Shown here in pieces: positions 28,104-38,005 of a stretch of DNA of 64,000 nucleotides. Position 1 is the stretch's first letter, and every line of letters starts with the position of its first letter. A model generated the notes under the pieces. The model ran no database searches, was not told the DNA's origin, and was given only the letters and a program-made list of their open reading frames with translations. Position numbers and translations under genes: made by a program. The stretch spans positions 558,001 to 622,000 of the forward strand of contig OZ006972.1 in the NCBI GenBank assembly GCA_963931255.1, in the 5' to 3' direction. The DNA comes from CALUVN01 sp944323595 (GTDB lineage: Bacteria > Cyanobacteriota > Vampirovibrionia > Gastranaerophilales > Gastranaerophilaceae).

Positions 28104-28673
28104 GTGGAATTAGCTCAAGACAAAATAGACTTAATAGAGAAGATTATAAAAAATGACAGAAAATTTGCAAACAACGAAGATTTGTATGATGACTTCTTTA
28201 ATGAAACTTGCAAACGTTCACTCGTCATAGTAAAGACAATAACTTCTGATGCGACGCTGGAAGCCTATTTACGCAAAATAGCAACCACGTCTATTTTAAA
28301 TGTCTTGAAAGATTCCGGAAGATTAAGACGGAGCAGAAGCGGATTTACACCAACCAGAGAAGTTTCGCTTGAGACAGTTTCACAGAGTCCGGCTCTGGAC
28401 TATTCAGATGTAAAAATCGTTTACGATGAAGTAGAAATAGCCAATACTCCTGAAGATTTAATGCTTCAAAAAGAAGTTGTACACAGAGTTATTTCAGCAT
28501 TGAAAAAAATTGATGAAGAAGAACCTGACAAACAATTTTTGACTATCTATAAACTGCGTTATGAAAATGGCATGACCCAGAAAGAAATTGCTAATGAGCT
28601 TAATTTGTCACAATCGGAAATTTCCAAAAGACTTTTCAAATTAATGGAAAAAGTAAAGCAGTTTTTTAATTAA
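28104..28673 (+). CDS. Sigma-70-like regulator with C-terminal helix-turn-helix
   Basis: A 189-residue protein from GTG 28104. The C-terminus has a region-4-like helix-turn-helix (GMTQKEIANELNLSQSEISK) near residues 152-172, preceded by an acidic linker (DEEEPDKQFLTIYKLRYENG). Residues ~55-75 (LEAYLRKIATTSILNVLKDS) resemble the helical region 2 of ECF-type factors, but the promoter-melting part is not obvious. It may be a divergent sigma factor. It sits between the TonB-like gene and the STAND ATPase gene, with gaps of 40 and 17 bases, so the three probably act together. Confidence 0.72.
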   Translation: MELAQDKIDLIEKIIKNDRKFANNEDLYDDFFNETCKRSLVIVKTITSDATLEAYLRKIATTSILNVLKDSGRLRRSRSGFTPTREVSLETVSQSPALDYSDVKIVYDEVEIANTPEDLMLQKEVVHRVISALKKIDEEEPDKQFLTIYKLRYENGMTQKEIANELNLSQSEISKRLFKLMEKVKQFFN

Positions 28674-28690
28674 AATCGGGATTTTAAAAT

Positions 28691-31645
28691 ATGAAATGTC
28701 CTATATGCAAAAAAACAATTCCTGATGATTCAATAAAATGTCCGTATTGTAAAACAAGAACAGGTTTAGTCTGCCCGCACTGCAACACGGTGAACTCACT
28801 GTTTGAATTAAAATGCAAAAAATGCGGTGAAGAAATTTTAAAAATATGTCCCGAATGTAAAAGTGTTAACTTTCCGACAGCAACAAAATGCCGAAAATGC
28901 AGTTATGATTTTGGCAGCAGTACAAAACCTGCAAACTATAATCCACTTGAATATCAGTCACAGCTATACACACAGAGTAATGCTATCAACCTTTTAACAA
29001 AAGGGATTCTGTCTAAAGATAAAAAGATTTTCTCACTAAGCGGCGCCAAAGGGATAGGAAAATCCGTAGTAATAAAAAAAGTGCTTGAAAATCTGCGCGA
29101 CAATAATTACCTGTATTGTATAGGCAAATGTACACCAATAACCCAGCTTACATCAGGCGGACTTGTACAGGATATGTTGTTAAATATCTTCAATCTGCCT
29201 ATATTTTGTGTTAACAATACAAAATTTAAAAAAGATGCCTCAAAATTTTTCCAGAATGAATTTCCTACATTATCAGGAACAGAAGCTCTTGATTTAATTA
29301 ACTTTTTATACCCGTCACACGATGATAATTTTGAAAATCTTATACTCAACAAAACAAAAACTTTTAATCTTTTAACAAAAATATTTTCCATCATAAATGC
29401 ACAGCAGGATATTCTGTTTGTTATAGATAATTTTGACTTTATAGACGGTTTTTCATACGAATTTATCTCAAATTTTATTAAAAAAGAAGCTGTCTGGAAA
29501 AAATTAAAACTAATCCTTGTATATAACGAAGCACGCCCTGCCAAGGGATATTTTTCATTCCCTGACAAAAAAGAAGACGCATATATGGATTTAGGAATTG
29601 CTCCGTTTGATAAAAAAGGCATGCAACTATTCATAGAGCATTTTGAAGAGCATATAAAAGATTATCCGTATATTGAACCTGAAGAAAGAGAGAAAATTTT
29701 CAAATTAAGCGGCGGCAATCCATCCTACCTTGAACAAATTTTGAGTCTGAAACTTGATTGTCACATAAACGATTACACTTTTGACCTTCCTATTTCATAC
29801 ACCGAAACAATAAGCAAAAGAGTGGCGCTTCTTGAAGTTGCAAATCCTGCAGCATATAAAATTTTGACAGGTGCAGCAGTTTTGGGAGATAAAATCAATT
29901 TACAACTTGTGAAACAAATTTTTGATTTTAATGATAATGACTTCAATGATACGGTAACTTACCTTGAAAAAATGAATTTCATTGAACCATATAATTCAAT
30001 TTTTGCAGAATTTAAAAACATCTCGCTGTGGGAAAATATACTTTCAAGCGCAAAAGTTTCCGAAAAATTCATTGAGACAAACAAACAGCTGTACGAAGCT
30101 CTGAGTCCATTGACATTGAATTCAAATGCCATTTTCGGCATAATAGCCCAAAATTTGAAACATAATGAACTTGCCTTGAAAATTTGGACGAAGAATACAA
30201 GACTTTCAGCAGGCATAGGTGACACAAATCTTTATGCAATTTCACAAAAACAATGCCTTGCCCTGATAAACGAAATGGATGAAAGTGAAACTCTAAAAAC
30301 ACGCTATAACATCTCAGAACGACTTGGAAAACTTCTTGCCGACACAAACCCTAAAGAGGCAATGGAATATCTCCCTGATGCAATTGCAAACGCGCAGGCT
30401 GTGGGTGATACCCCGAGAGAAATTGAACTTTTAGGCTACCTTGCATCCTGCTGCAGAAAAACAGGCAACTACTTCGGTGATGTTGAATGCATTGACACCG
30501 TACTGGAAAAAGTAAAACCAGAAAAGACACTGGAAATTGCATTGCTTAAAGCATCCAAGCTTCCGTCGCTTCTAAACATCGGGAATTGCGGTCAAATTAT
30601 CAATATGATTGATAATGAAATCATGCCTGTGCTTGATGAATACTTAACCAAAACATACACAAACAAACTTATACCGGAAAGTATTGTACAGGAAACATGG
30701 ATTAAAACATACCTGCTTCTTGCAAATGCATTGATAATGCAGGGCAATGACCGTTCATTTGAAATTTTAACAATACTGTTTGACATAATCCAAAGAAATA
30801 ACATTCAGGATGAATTATTCATCTGCAAATGTAAATTAACACTTGCTTTCGCAAATACAATAAAAGGCGATACAACAACCTCAGAAGAGATTCTGGAAGA
30901 AATTCTAAAACTATACAGAAATAACATCATGGATAATGAAACAATTATCCGCTGGAATTTCGTCAACATAATTAATAACTTTATCCGCAAACGCTACGAC
31001 GGTTTGCAGGAAGACTTGTTCCAAATAGTAACCTTTGCAAACAACAATGGTGATAATTTCACGAAAAATATCCTGAAAACATTGCTTGGTAAAATATTCA
31101 AAGATAACGAACAATCCAAACACGCAATGGAAATCTACAGCGACCAGATAACTTATTTTGCAAAAGAAAAAATGGCACTGGGCGCCCTTTTAACATGGTA
31201 TCTGATAGCAGATGCAGCACTGATAACAGAGGGACCGCATAATGCAATTGACATCGCTACACAGGCTCTGGATGTTGCAAAAAATCCAAAGATAGACAAC
31301 TATTTCTTTAATATTTTACTCCGAATGGTAATCGTAAAAGCCTGCATAACAGTATCAGATTATGAACAGGCAGAGATGCATCTTGAAAGCGCAATTAATC
31401 TTGCAAAGAAATTCAATTTGAAAGATTTGTTATCAAGGCTGTATCTTCTCTACGGCAAATATTATCAGGAACTGGGCTTTGTAAAATCCTCACGGCAGCC
31501 TGACCAGCTGAGAAATGCAATGCTTATGTTTGAAAAAGTTTCGACTCTTGTCAAAACCACAAGAAACAACTACGTCCATATCAAAAACGAAAAATCCAAA
31601 AATGTTTTAAAATCATTCTGCCAGCTTAACGGAATAAAAATCTAA
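28691..31645 (+). CDS. Zinc-ribbon STAND-type ATPase with helical-repeat C-terminus
   Basis: A 984-residue protein. Residues 1-75 contain repeated zinc ribbons (CPIC, CPYC, CPHC, CKKC, CPEC, CRKC pairs). Around residue 118 the Walker A motif GAKGIGKS appears, followed by a Walker B-like ILFVIDNFDF near residue 240 and SGGNPSYLEQIL near 340, typical of AAA-type STAND signalling ATPases. The C-terminal ~450 residues are alpha-helical and TPR-like. Such proteins usually sense a ligand through the repeat domain and oligomerise. The partner may be the sigma-like protein encoded 17 bases upstream, a link inferred only from neighbourhood. It is convergent with the methyltransferase gene at 31654. 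Confidence 0.78.
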   Translation: MKCPICKKTIPDDSIKCPYCKTRTGLVCPHCNTVNSLFELKCKKCGEEILKICPECKSVNFPTATKCRKCSYDFGSSTKPANYNPLEYQSQLYTQSNAINLLTKGILSKDKKIFSLSGAKGIGKSVVIKKVLENLRDNNYLYCIGKCTPITQLTSGGLVQDMLLNIFNLPIFCVNNTKFKKDASKFFQNEFPTLSGTEALDLINFLYPSHDDNFENLILNKTKTFNLLTKIFSIINAQQDILFVIDNFDFIDGFSYEFISNFIKKEAVWKKLKLILVYNEARPAKGYFSFPDKKEDAYMDLGIAPFDKKGMQLFIEHFEEHIKDYPYIEPEEREKIFKLSGGNPSYLEQILSLKLDCHINDYTFDLPISYTETISKRVALLEVANPAAYKILTGAAVLGDKINLQLVKQIFDFNDNDFNDTVTYLEKMNFIEPYNSIFAEFKNISLWENILSSAKVSEKFIETNKQLYEALSPLTLNSNAIFGIIAQNLKHNELALKIWTKNTRLSAGIGDTNLYAISQKQCLALINEMDESETLKTRYNISERLGKLLADTNPKEAMEYLPDAIANAQAVGDTPREIELLGYLASCCRKTGNYFGDVECIDTVLEKVKPEKTLEIALLKASKLPSLLNIGNCGQIINMIDNEIMPVLDEYLTKTYTNKLIPESIVQETWIKTYLLLANALIMQGNDRSFEILTILFDIIQRNNIQDELFICKCKLTLAFANTIKGDTTTSEEILEEILKLYRNNIMDNETIIRWNFVNIINNFIRKRYDGLQEDLFQIVTFANNNGDNFTKNILKTLLGKIFKDNEQSKHAMEIYSDQITYFAKEKMALGALLTWYLIADAALITEGPHNAIDIATQALDVAKNPKIDNYFFNILLRMVIVKACITVSDYEQAEMHLESAINLAKKFNLKDLLSRLYLLYGKYYQELGFVKSSRQPDQLRNAMLMFEKVSTLVKTTRNNYVHIKNEKSKNVLKSFCQLNGIKI

Positions 31646-31653
31646 CCGGCATA

Positions 31654-32688
31654 TTATTTTTTTCTGCATAAATACAAAACATTATCGTCATAATCTGCCG
31701 GACCGACTATCGGACGACTATTCTCCGGCATATCTTTACCGTTAATCTCTTCAATAAAAAATCCTGCATTTTTCAAATACATCGGGAAATTATCACCAAA
31801 AATTTTTATATGGTCAGCCTGACCGTAATAAACTTCTCTTGCTAACTGACTATCAACCTTGAATTTATCAAATGTATCATCGTAACTATGACGGACAGGT
31901 ACTGAAATTAACGCAAATCCGGTGGATTTTAATACTCTGTAAATTTCATTTATTGCTTTTTTATAGTTCTCAACATGCTCTAATACATGGTTACAGATAA
32001 TAATATCCCATTTTTCATCCTCGCAATCGATATTCTGAATATCATACACAACATCACATACACCGGAAAACTGTGAAATAAAATATTTAATACCGGCATT
32101 ATCAAAAATCATTTTCTCTGATCTACCAAGACTAAAGCCCAAAACTTCTTTATTAGAAAATAATTCCTTATTATTTTGGACAAAATATGCCATAATTCTA
32201 TGCCGAGGTAAGGAACCACATTTCGGACAGACTACCGCTTTATAATTGTCGAGATAAATATTAGGATTATACTTTGGATTAACAAAATCGAAATCCAAAA
32301 AATGTCTGATATGATTACCGCAACAAGGACAATAATATTTTTTCGAACCGCAATATAATTTATAATACTTGTTAATACCTCTGATAAATTTAAAACAATA
32401 GAAATAAATTTTAGGAATACCAAGAAATACGGCAACAACAAAACACTTAAATTTTAAATCCGGCGCGGCATTAAAATAACGCCCAAAATTATTAAATATT
32501 TTCCGTTTTTCTATAAATTTTAATTCTTTATGAGTATTCTTAACTGCAAAAAATATAAAACAACGTACTATCTCAAAAAACAAACATTTATTTTCATCAA
32601 ATTCAGTAAAATCTTTTAAAGATTCCAGTTCAACGAAATCAAGTTTTAATTTTTCCTGTTGTTCATTATTGACTTCAATTGTCCGCAT
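31654..32688 (-). CDS. SAM-dependent methyltransferase with zinc-ribbon insert (copy 1)
   Basis: A 344-residue protein. A four-cysteine zinc site (CPCC at ~118 and CPKC at ~153) precedes a class I methyltransferase core with IIICNHVLEHVENYKKAINE, the motif typical of Methyltransf_11/23 proteins. The classical glycine-rich motif I is degenerate (LGFSLGRSE). It is a paralogue of the neighbouring gene at 32757, sharing GSLPRHRI, NHVLEHV, YYGQ and RPIVGPADYDD. The likely role is methylation of a glycan or small molecule, as for similar proteins in polysaccharide clusters, but the substrate is unknown. Confidence 0.8.
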   Translation of the reverse strand: MRTIEVNNEQQEKLKLDFVELESLKDFTEFDENKCLFFEIVRCFIFFAVKNTHKELKFIEKRKIFNNFGRYFNAAPDLKFKCFVVAVFLGIPKIYFYCFKFIRGINKYYKLYCGSKKYYCPCCGNHIRHFLDFDFVNPKYNPNIYLDNYKAVVCPKCGSLPRHRIMAYFVQNNKELFSNKEVLGFSLGRSEKMIFDNAGIKYFISQFSGVCDVVYDIQNIDCEDEKWDIIICNHVLEHVENYKKAINEIYRVLKSTGFALISVPVRHSYDDTFDKFKVDSQLAREVYYGQADHIKIFGDNFPMYLKNAGFFIEEINGKDMPENSRPIVGPADYDDNVLYLCRKK

Positions 32689-32756
32689 ACTTTCACCCTG
32701 ATAAAATTTATACCTCTATATAATTTAACTCAAGCAATTATTCTAATTTTTCATAA

Positions 32757-33773
32757 TTATTTTTTACACAAATAAATAATTTTATCATCATAACTTGCAG
32801 GCCCTACAACCGGTCTGATAAAACGCGGCATCTTTTTGCCGTCTGCAGTTTCAACTGAAAAACCTGCTGCAGTCAGATAATCACTAAAATTTCTTCCGAA
32901 TATTCTCAAATGGTCATTCTGTCCGTAATATAGTTTTCTCTTCAAATTGCTGTCTGCATATAGATTTTCAACAGTGTCGGAATATTCATACAAAACAGGA
33001 ACCGTCATAAGCATAACACCTCCTTGTTTCAAAATTCTGTACAATTCTTTTAATGCCTTTTTGTAATCTTTCACATGCTCAAGAACATGATTACATATAA
33101 TCACATCATATTGTTCAGCGGCACAAGGAATATTTTGGATATCCCATTTAAAATTAGCGCCGTCATAAACATCAGAATTTTCAACTTTTATATTAAGTCT
33201 TTTGAATAAAATATATTCCTGCGGACTCATCCCCGTAACCAGAATTTTTTTATTATGAAACATTTCCGGATGTTTTTCAATAAAGAATGCAAGGATTCTA
33301 TGACGCGGAAGTGACTGGCATACAGGGCAAATTGTCTTTTTATAAAATCCTGTGTAAATCACCGGATTATATTTAATATCCTCATAATCAAAATCCAAAA
33401 ATCCTGCAATTCTGTTATTGCAGCATGGACACATAAACCTGTGCCCCTGATTTTTTGATGATTTTTTAGCAGAAAACAAATTCAAACAAATTTTATAAAG
33501 CCAGTATGCATTAAAAAATACAGCAAGCACAAAAAACTTATATTTTAGTCCGGCTGCAGCATTAAAATACCGGAATAAATCCTTGATTTTTCTTTCCCCC
33601 GGCAAGATATCAGCACTTTTTTCCAAACTAAACCATTCATTATTGTATATAAGACTATTCAACACAATTTCATTAAACAGAATATCTTTTTCATCAATTT
33701 CATAAGATGACTCCATCAGCTTCAAATTGTGAAGCTCCTCAAGATATTCCGTTAACTTCCGGTGCTCAGACAT
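32757..33773 (-). CDS. SAM-dependent methyltransferase with zinc-ribbon insert (copy 2)
   Basis: A 338-residue paralogue of the gene at 31654, 68 bases upstream of it in the same orientation, so a tandem duplication. It has the same architecture: CPCC and CPVC pairs, QSLPRHRILAFF, ILVTGMSPQE in the motif I position, IIICNHVLEHVKDYKKALKE, and a terminal RPVVGPASYDD. The first 95 residues are more divergent between the copies and may carry specificity. No adjacent acceptor pathway genes were seen. Confidence 0.8.
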   Translation of the reverse strand: MSEHRKLTEYLEELHNLKLMESSYEIDEKDILFNEIVLNSLIYNNEWFSLEKSADILPGERKIKDLFRYFNAAAGLKYKFFVLAVFFNAYWLYKICLNLFSAKKSSKNQGHRFMCPCCNNRIAGFLDFDYEDIKYNPVIYTGFYKKTICPVCQSLPRHRILAFFIEKHPEMFHNKKILVTGMSPQEYILFKRLNIKVENSDVYDGANFKWDIQNIPCAAEQYDVIICNHVLEHVKDYKKALKELYRILKQGGVMLMTVPVLYEYSDTVENLYADSNLKRKLYYGQNDHLRIFGRNFSDYLTAAGFSVETADGKKMPRFIRPVVGPASYDDKIIYLCKK

Positions 33774-33937
33774 AACTACTCTCTTTATCCAATTTAAACG
33801 ATAAATTTATATCATAATATACAAAATATAACAACCATTAAAAAGTTTATTAATTATTAAAAAATAATAAATTTTCCTTGTTTAAATTCCTTGATACTTT
33901 ATAATGAAAATATATGAATATATTGTGAGGTAGAAAA

Positions 33938-34516
33938 ATGTCACATAAACATAAAAATAATAATCCGTTCAATAAAAATTCCGAAGAATTGGATGTAAAA
34001 CAAGAAGAACAAACAGAAACAAACCCTGAAACAGAAGAAAACACAACCTGTGAAGATACAAAATCTCCAGATAATGAACTTCAGGAAAAATATGACCGTT
34101 TAAATCAGCAATATATACGACTAGCCGCTGATTTTGATAATTACAGAAAAAGACAGGAACAGGAACGCGAAGCATTGTTAAAATACGGAGCAGAAAATGC
34201 CTTGAAAAAACTTATTGAAGTACTTGATAACTTTGAACGCGGCGAAAAAGCGCTTGAAAACGTTGAAGACTGCCAAACAGTAAAAGACAGCTTTAATCTT
34301 GTACATAAACAAGTTCAGGATATTTTATCCAAAATGGGATTGGAAACAATAGAAACAGAGGGCAAAGAATTTGATCCTAATTTCCATGAGGCAGTAATGC
34401 AGACACCGACAAGCGAACACCCTGAGAACACTATTATAAATGAACTTCAAAAAGGCTACAAAATGGGTGATAAAGTATTAAGAGCATCACTTGTCAATGT
34501 TGCAACAGCAGAATAA
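33938..34516 (+). CDS. grpE: Nucleotide exchange factor GrpE
   Basis: Cochaperone that releases ADP from DnaK. The 192 residues comprise a charged, disordered N-terminus of ~45 residues, a long coiled coil (LQEKYDRLNQQYIRLAADF, DNYRKRQEQEREALLKYG) and the beta-wing domain with MGLETIETEGKEFDPNFHEA and the closing GYKMGDKVLRASLVNVA. dnaJ follows 41 bases later. dnaK is not in this window, and no CIRCE element (HrcA operator) was visible upstream. Confidence 0.94.
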   Translation: MSHKHKNNNPFNKNSEELDVKQEEQTETNPETEENTTCEDTKSPDNELQEKYDRLNQQYIRLAADFDNYRKRQEQEREALLKYGAENALKKLIEVLDNFERGEKALENVEDCQTVKDSFNLVHKQVQDILSKMGLETIETEGKEFDPNFHEAVMQTPTSEHPENTIINELQKGYKMGDKVLRASLVNVATAE

Positions 34517-34557
34517 AATATATAATATAGAAAAAAGACAATCAGAGAATAGGGAAA

Positions 34558-35694
34558 ATGGCAGATTATTACGAAATACTGGGAGTATCAAAAGATGCCT
34601 CAAAAGATGAAATAAAATCAGCTTTCAGAAAGAAAGCACGCGAATTGCACCCGGATGTAAACAAAGCACAGGACGCAGAAGAAAAATTTAAAGAACTCGG
34701 GAAAGCTTATGAAACACTCTCAGATGATAATAAACGTGCGACATACGACCGCTATGGAGAAGATGGCTTAAGAAATGCAGGGTTTGATACCGGCGGACCG
34801 TTTGCCGGCGGATTTGGCGACTTAAATGACATTTTTGAATCATTTTTCGGCGGATTTGGCGGATTTGGATTTGGCGGCGGACGTCAGGATCCGAATGCGC
34901 CTATTCCCGGTGACGATTTAAGAACAGATATAGAAATAACATTTGAAGAAGCCGCTTTCGGTGTAACTCATGAAATAGAATTCACACACCTTGAAAACTG
35001 TCCTGAATGCGGAGGTACCGGTGCTGAAAAAGGTTCACAACCAGTAACCTGTCCAACATGCCATGGTTCAGGTCAGGTACAGACAGTTACAAGGACTCCG
35101 CTCGGTGCATTTTCTCAAATTACAGTATGTCCTGACTGCCGCGGAACCGGAAAGAAAATCACTAACGTATGCAAAGCCTGCAAAGGTTCAGGTAAAGTTG
35201 AAAAAGAAAAGAAAATTGAAATCAAAATTCCTGCCGGCGTTGATAATATGTCAAAAATCAGAGTTGCTCAAGAGGGTGACGCAGGTACAAACGGCGGAAG
35301 AGCCGGAGATTTGTATGTAGTTTTACATGTCAAACCGTCAGAATATTTTAAACGCGACGGACTGACTGTATTTTCACAACTTGAAATCTCGCCGGCACAA
35401 GCAGTTCTTGGAGATGAAATCACCGTAAAAACACTTGATGGCGACAAAACCATTCAGATTAATTCAGGCACCCAGAACGGCAGCACCGTGAAAATTAAAG
35501 GTGCCGGAATGCCGGTTATTTCAAGGCCATCACAACGCGGCGATCAGATTGTTATTGTTAACGTAAAAATTCCGACAAACATTTCTGACGAAGAAAAACA
35601 ACTCTACAAAAGATTGTATGAAATAAATACAAATAAAAAATACGAACAAACTTCCATTCTGGATAAAGTAAAAGGAGTTTTTAATAATGCGTAA
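34558..35694 (+). CDS. dnaJ: Chaperone protein DnaJ
   Basis: Hsp40 cochaperone that delivers substrates to DnaK and stimulates its ATPase. All domains are intact in 378 residues: the J domain with HPD (ELHPDVNKAQ, ~residue 33), a Gly/Phe-rich linker (GGFGGFGFGGG), four CxxCxGxG zinc repeats (CPECGGTG, CPTCHGSG, CPDCRGTG, CKACKGSG) and the C-terminal substrate-binding domains. The stop codon overlaps the start of the beta-propeller gene by 8 bases, so these are translationally coupled. Confidence 0.97.
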   Translation: MADYYEILGVSKDASKDEIKSAFRKKARELHPDVNKAQDAEEKFKELGKAYETLSDDNKRATYDRYGEDGLRNAGFDTGGPFAGGFGDLNDIFESFFGGFGGFGFGGGRQDPNAPIPGDDLRTDIEITFEEAAFGVTHEIEFTHLENCPECGGTGAEKGSQPVTCPTCHGSGQVQTVTRTPLGAFSQITVCPDCRGTGKKITNVCKACKGSGKVEKEKKIEIKIPAGVDNMSKIRVAQEGDAGTNGGRAGDLYVVLHVKPSEYFKRDGLTVFSQLEISPAQAVLGDEITVKTLDGDKTIQINSGTQNGSTVKIKGAGMPVISRPSQRGDQIVIVNVKIPTNISDEEKQLYKRLYEINTNKKYEQTSILDKVKGVFNNA

Positions 35695-37135
35695 AGTCCT
35701 GCTCTCAATATGCCTGTTATCATCACTGATAATTTTTGCACCGGAAAATGCACAGGCACAAAAAGTTCCGGATAAAATCGAAAACTACGTAGAAAAAATC
35801 TTCCCTAAAACAAATTTCCGTTTTGACGGTGTAATAATACTGCCTGATAACACAATATACCTGCCGTTATTCCCTGCTGCTCTGGATGAAACAGACGAGC
35901 TGGAAATAAAAGCAACTATTCCGGCTAATAAACCCCTCTCGGATAAACCGGATGTCGTTATATTTAACAATGATTTTGTCCTGATGAGAGTAATAGACAC
36001 AAAAGACGGCACCAGAACACTTGCAAAAATGGACACTCTGCCGAATGAAGTCAGAACAGGGCTTTTGCCACAGGATATGCTTATTCCGAAAGGACTTGTA
36101 ATTCCTGAAAACCTTAAAATCATTATAGGCAACCTTGATGTATCCGTTGCACAGCAGGATGATTTGAAAACCGCAATAAAAAAAACAACAACAAACAACA
36201 CTGATTTCAAACCGCTTTCAACAATCCCGGAATTAAAGAATAAAACTTTGTACATAGCAACCTGCTATAACAAAAATATTCAGGTTGTAAATCAGGAAAA
36301 CAAAACTCCTGACTACGCGCTTTTGCAAAAACATATTCCTATTACGATAAAAGGCACGCCTGACGGCAAATTTTTGCTTGTAACATCTTATGAAAAGAAA
36401 ACTGTCGATGTAATTTCGCTTGTTGATGATCAGGTTATTAAACGTATAGAATTTTCATCCCAGCCTGAAGAAATTCTTATTGATGATGAAAATAATATAG
36501 CATACATTTCAAGCCCGCTCTCACACAGCATTTTTATAGTGAATCTTCAAACAATGACCTTAAGCAAACAGATTAAAGTCAACGGAATGTGCGAAAAATT
36601 AACGCTTTCAGAGGACGGAAAAAAACTATTTTATTTCGACAAAAATACACATGAAATATGGGGAATAGAACTTGACAACAGATATTTGCTTAAAGATGTC
36701 GGGAAATTTCCTAATGTTTCCAAAATCGTACTTGCTAACAACAAAGTATATATAGCAAGCCGCACAAAAAGCCGTCTTGCTATCGTAGATTATGACACAA
36801 TCGGACTTATTGCGGAAATAGATATTGCCGAAAAACCTATAGATATGGCAGTATACGGAGATAATCTTTTTATCCTCGGAGCAACACAGAATATAATTCA
36901 GGTTCTGGATGTCCAGACAGATATGATAACCGATACAATTTATCTGAATACAAAAGGATTTTCGACTAAAATATCACCTATAGAAGGAACAAATCTGGCA
37001 CTTGTTACCGATACTACAGCAGGAATGTATTCTGTTTTGAACATGGAAACAAAACAAATAATCAAAACAAATCCGCTCGAAACCCCTGTAAGTTCAGTCG
37101 TAGTAATTGATAAGGTTCAGAAAATAAACAAATGA
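35687..37135 (+). CDS. Secreted beta-propeller protein (YncE/NHL-like)
   Basis: A 482-residue protein with a signal peptide (KVLLSICLLSSLIIFAPENAQA). The N-terminal ~150 residues are beta-rich and unique. From about residue 180 there are repeated blades of the YncE/cytochrome-D1-like type, such as LLVTSYEKKTVDVISLVDDQ, IAYISSPLSHSIFIVNLQTM and VYIASRTKSRLAIVDYD. A periplasmic or surface location is likely; ligand unknown. The start overlaps the end of dnaJ by 8 bases, and its stop overlaps the start of the methyltransferase gene (ATGA), an odd operon partnership for a chaperone gene. Confidence 0.78.
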   Translation: MRKVLLSICLLSSLIIFAPENAQAQKVPDKIENYVEKIFPKTNFRFDGVIILPDNTIYLPLFPAALDETDELEIKATIPANKPLSDKPDVVIFNNDFVLMRVIDTKDGTRTLAKMDTLPNEVRTGLLPQDMLIPKGLVIPENLKIIIGNLDVSVAQQDDLKTAIKKTTTNNTDFKPLSTIPELKNKTLYIATCYNKNIQVVNQENKTPDYALLQKHIPITIKGTPDGKFLLVTSYEKKTVDVISLVDDQVIKRIEFSSQPEEILIDDENNIAYISSPLSHSIFIVNLQTMTLSKQIKVNGMCEKLTLSEDGKKLFYFDKNTHEIWGIELDNRYLLKDVGKFPNVSKIVLANNKVYIASRTKSRLAIVDYDTIGLIAEIDIAEKPIDMAVYGDNLFILGATQNIIQVLDVQTDMITDTIYLNTKGFSTKISPIEGTNLALVTDTTAGMYSVLNMETKQIIKTNPLETPVSSVVVIDKVQKINK

Positions 37136-37719
37136 AAATGATAGAAAAATTTGATGACCAAACCCGTGAAATTCTGACAGGTCTTGAACAGACCCAAAAA
37201 CAATTCTGGAATATATCGCGGGTAACAGCCGAATTTTTAACAGTATTAATCAAGTCCATAAATGCCCAAAACGCGATAGAAGTCGGCACATCAAACGGAT
37301 ATTCAGGAATATGGATTGCAAAAGCCCTCAAAGAAACCGGCGGACATCTGACAACTATTGAATACTGGGATAAAAGGCTGGATATAGCAAGAGAAAATTT
37401 CAAAAAATGCGGGGTTGCGGATATTATAACAATATTAAAAGGCTCTGCGTGTGAATTATTAGAAAGTTTACCGGAAGATTTTGTAATAGATTTTGCATTC
37501 ATAGATGCGAACAAATCAGAATACATTAAATACTATGAACTCATAGACAAACACTTGAAAGCCGGCGGCTTAATAGCATGTGACAACGTACTGTCACATG
37601 AGGCAAAATGCAAACCTTTTATTGATGCCATAAACGCCAACCCTAATTACGAAAATGTAGTATTACCGCTACCGGCAGGGCTATCAGTGGCAAGAAAAAT
37701 CCGGCACATGACGAAGTAA
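37132..37719 (+). CDS. O-methyltransferase (caffeoyl-CoA/catechol OMT family)
   Basis: A 195-residue class I SAM-dependent methyltransferase. Motif I reads AIEVGTSNGYSGIWIAKAL near residue 45, followed by LTTIEYWDKRLDIARENF and the metal-binding region DFAFIDANKSEYIKYYEL with AGGLIACDNVL, all features of O-methyltransferase family 3. Its substrate is unknown. The ATG overlaps the stop of the beta-propeller gene. The downstream gap contains the palindromic element M2. Confidence 0.85.
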   Translation: MKMIEKFDDQTREILTGLEQTQKQFWNISRVTAEFLTVLIKSINAQNAIEVGTSNGYSGIWIAKALKETGGHLTTIEYWDKRLDIARENFKKCGVADIITILKGSACELLESLPEDFVIDFAFIDANKSEYIKYYELIDKHLKAGGLIACDNVLSHEAKCKPFIDAINANPNYENVVLPLPAGLSVARKIRHMTK

Positions 37720-37724
37720 TAAGA

Positions 37725-37831
37725 AGAGTCGATAAGTGAATCAGTGAATAAGTCCGATAATAAATCAGTTGTAGTAAAATTATCACTGAGTCTGCTTTAA
37801 TAAACGAACTTATTCACCTATTCACTTATTC
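37725..37831 (+). repeat. Imperfect palindromic intergenic element M2
   Basis: Begins AGAGTCGATAAGTGAAT and ends with the inverted counterpart ATTCACTTATTC. It aligns in opposite orientation with M1 (17884-17996). Immediately after it, CCCCGTCAGATTGACCTC (37854-37871) matches a block at 10379-10396. The rest of the gap up to rpmB shows nothing coding. Confidence 0.6.
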
Positions 37832-38005
37832 TATGCACTTTCGCCCCGTCAGATTGACCTCAGTGAGTAGAGTAATTAAGGAAGAGGGCAGATAATATCA
37901 GTGATGCACTATTGTATAATTCACAAATTTTAACATGACGCTTGCAAAAATAGTTTTTTAATATATCATTGTATTATACGACTAGCTAGAAAAGGAAAAT
38001 CAATT

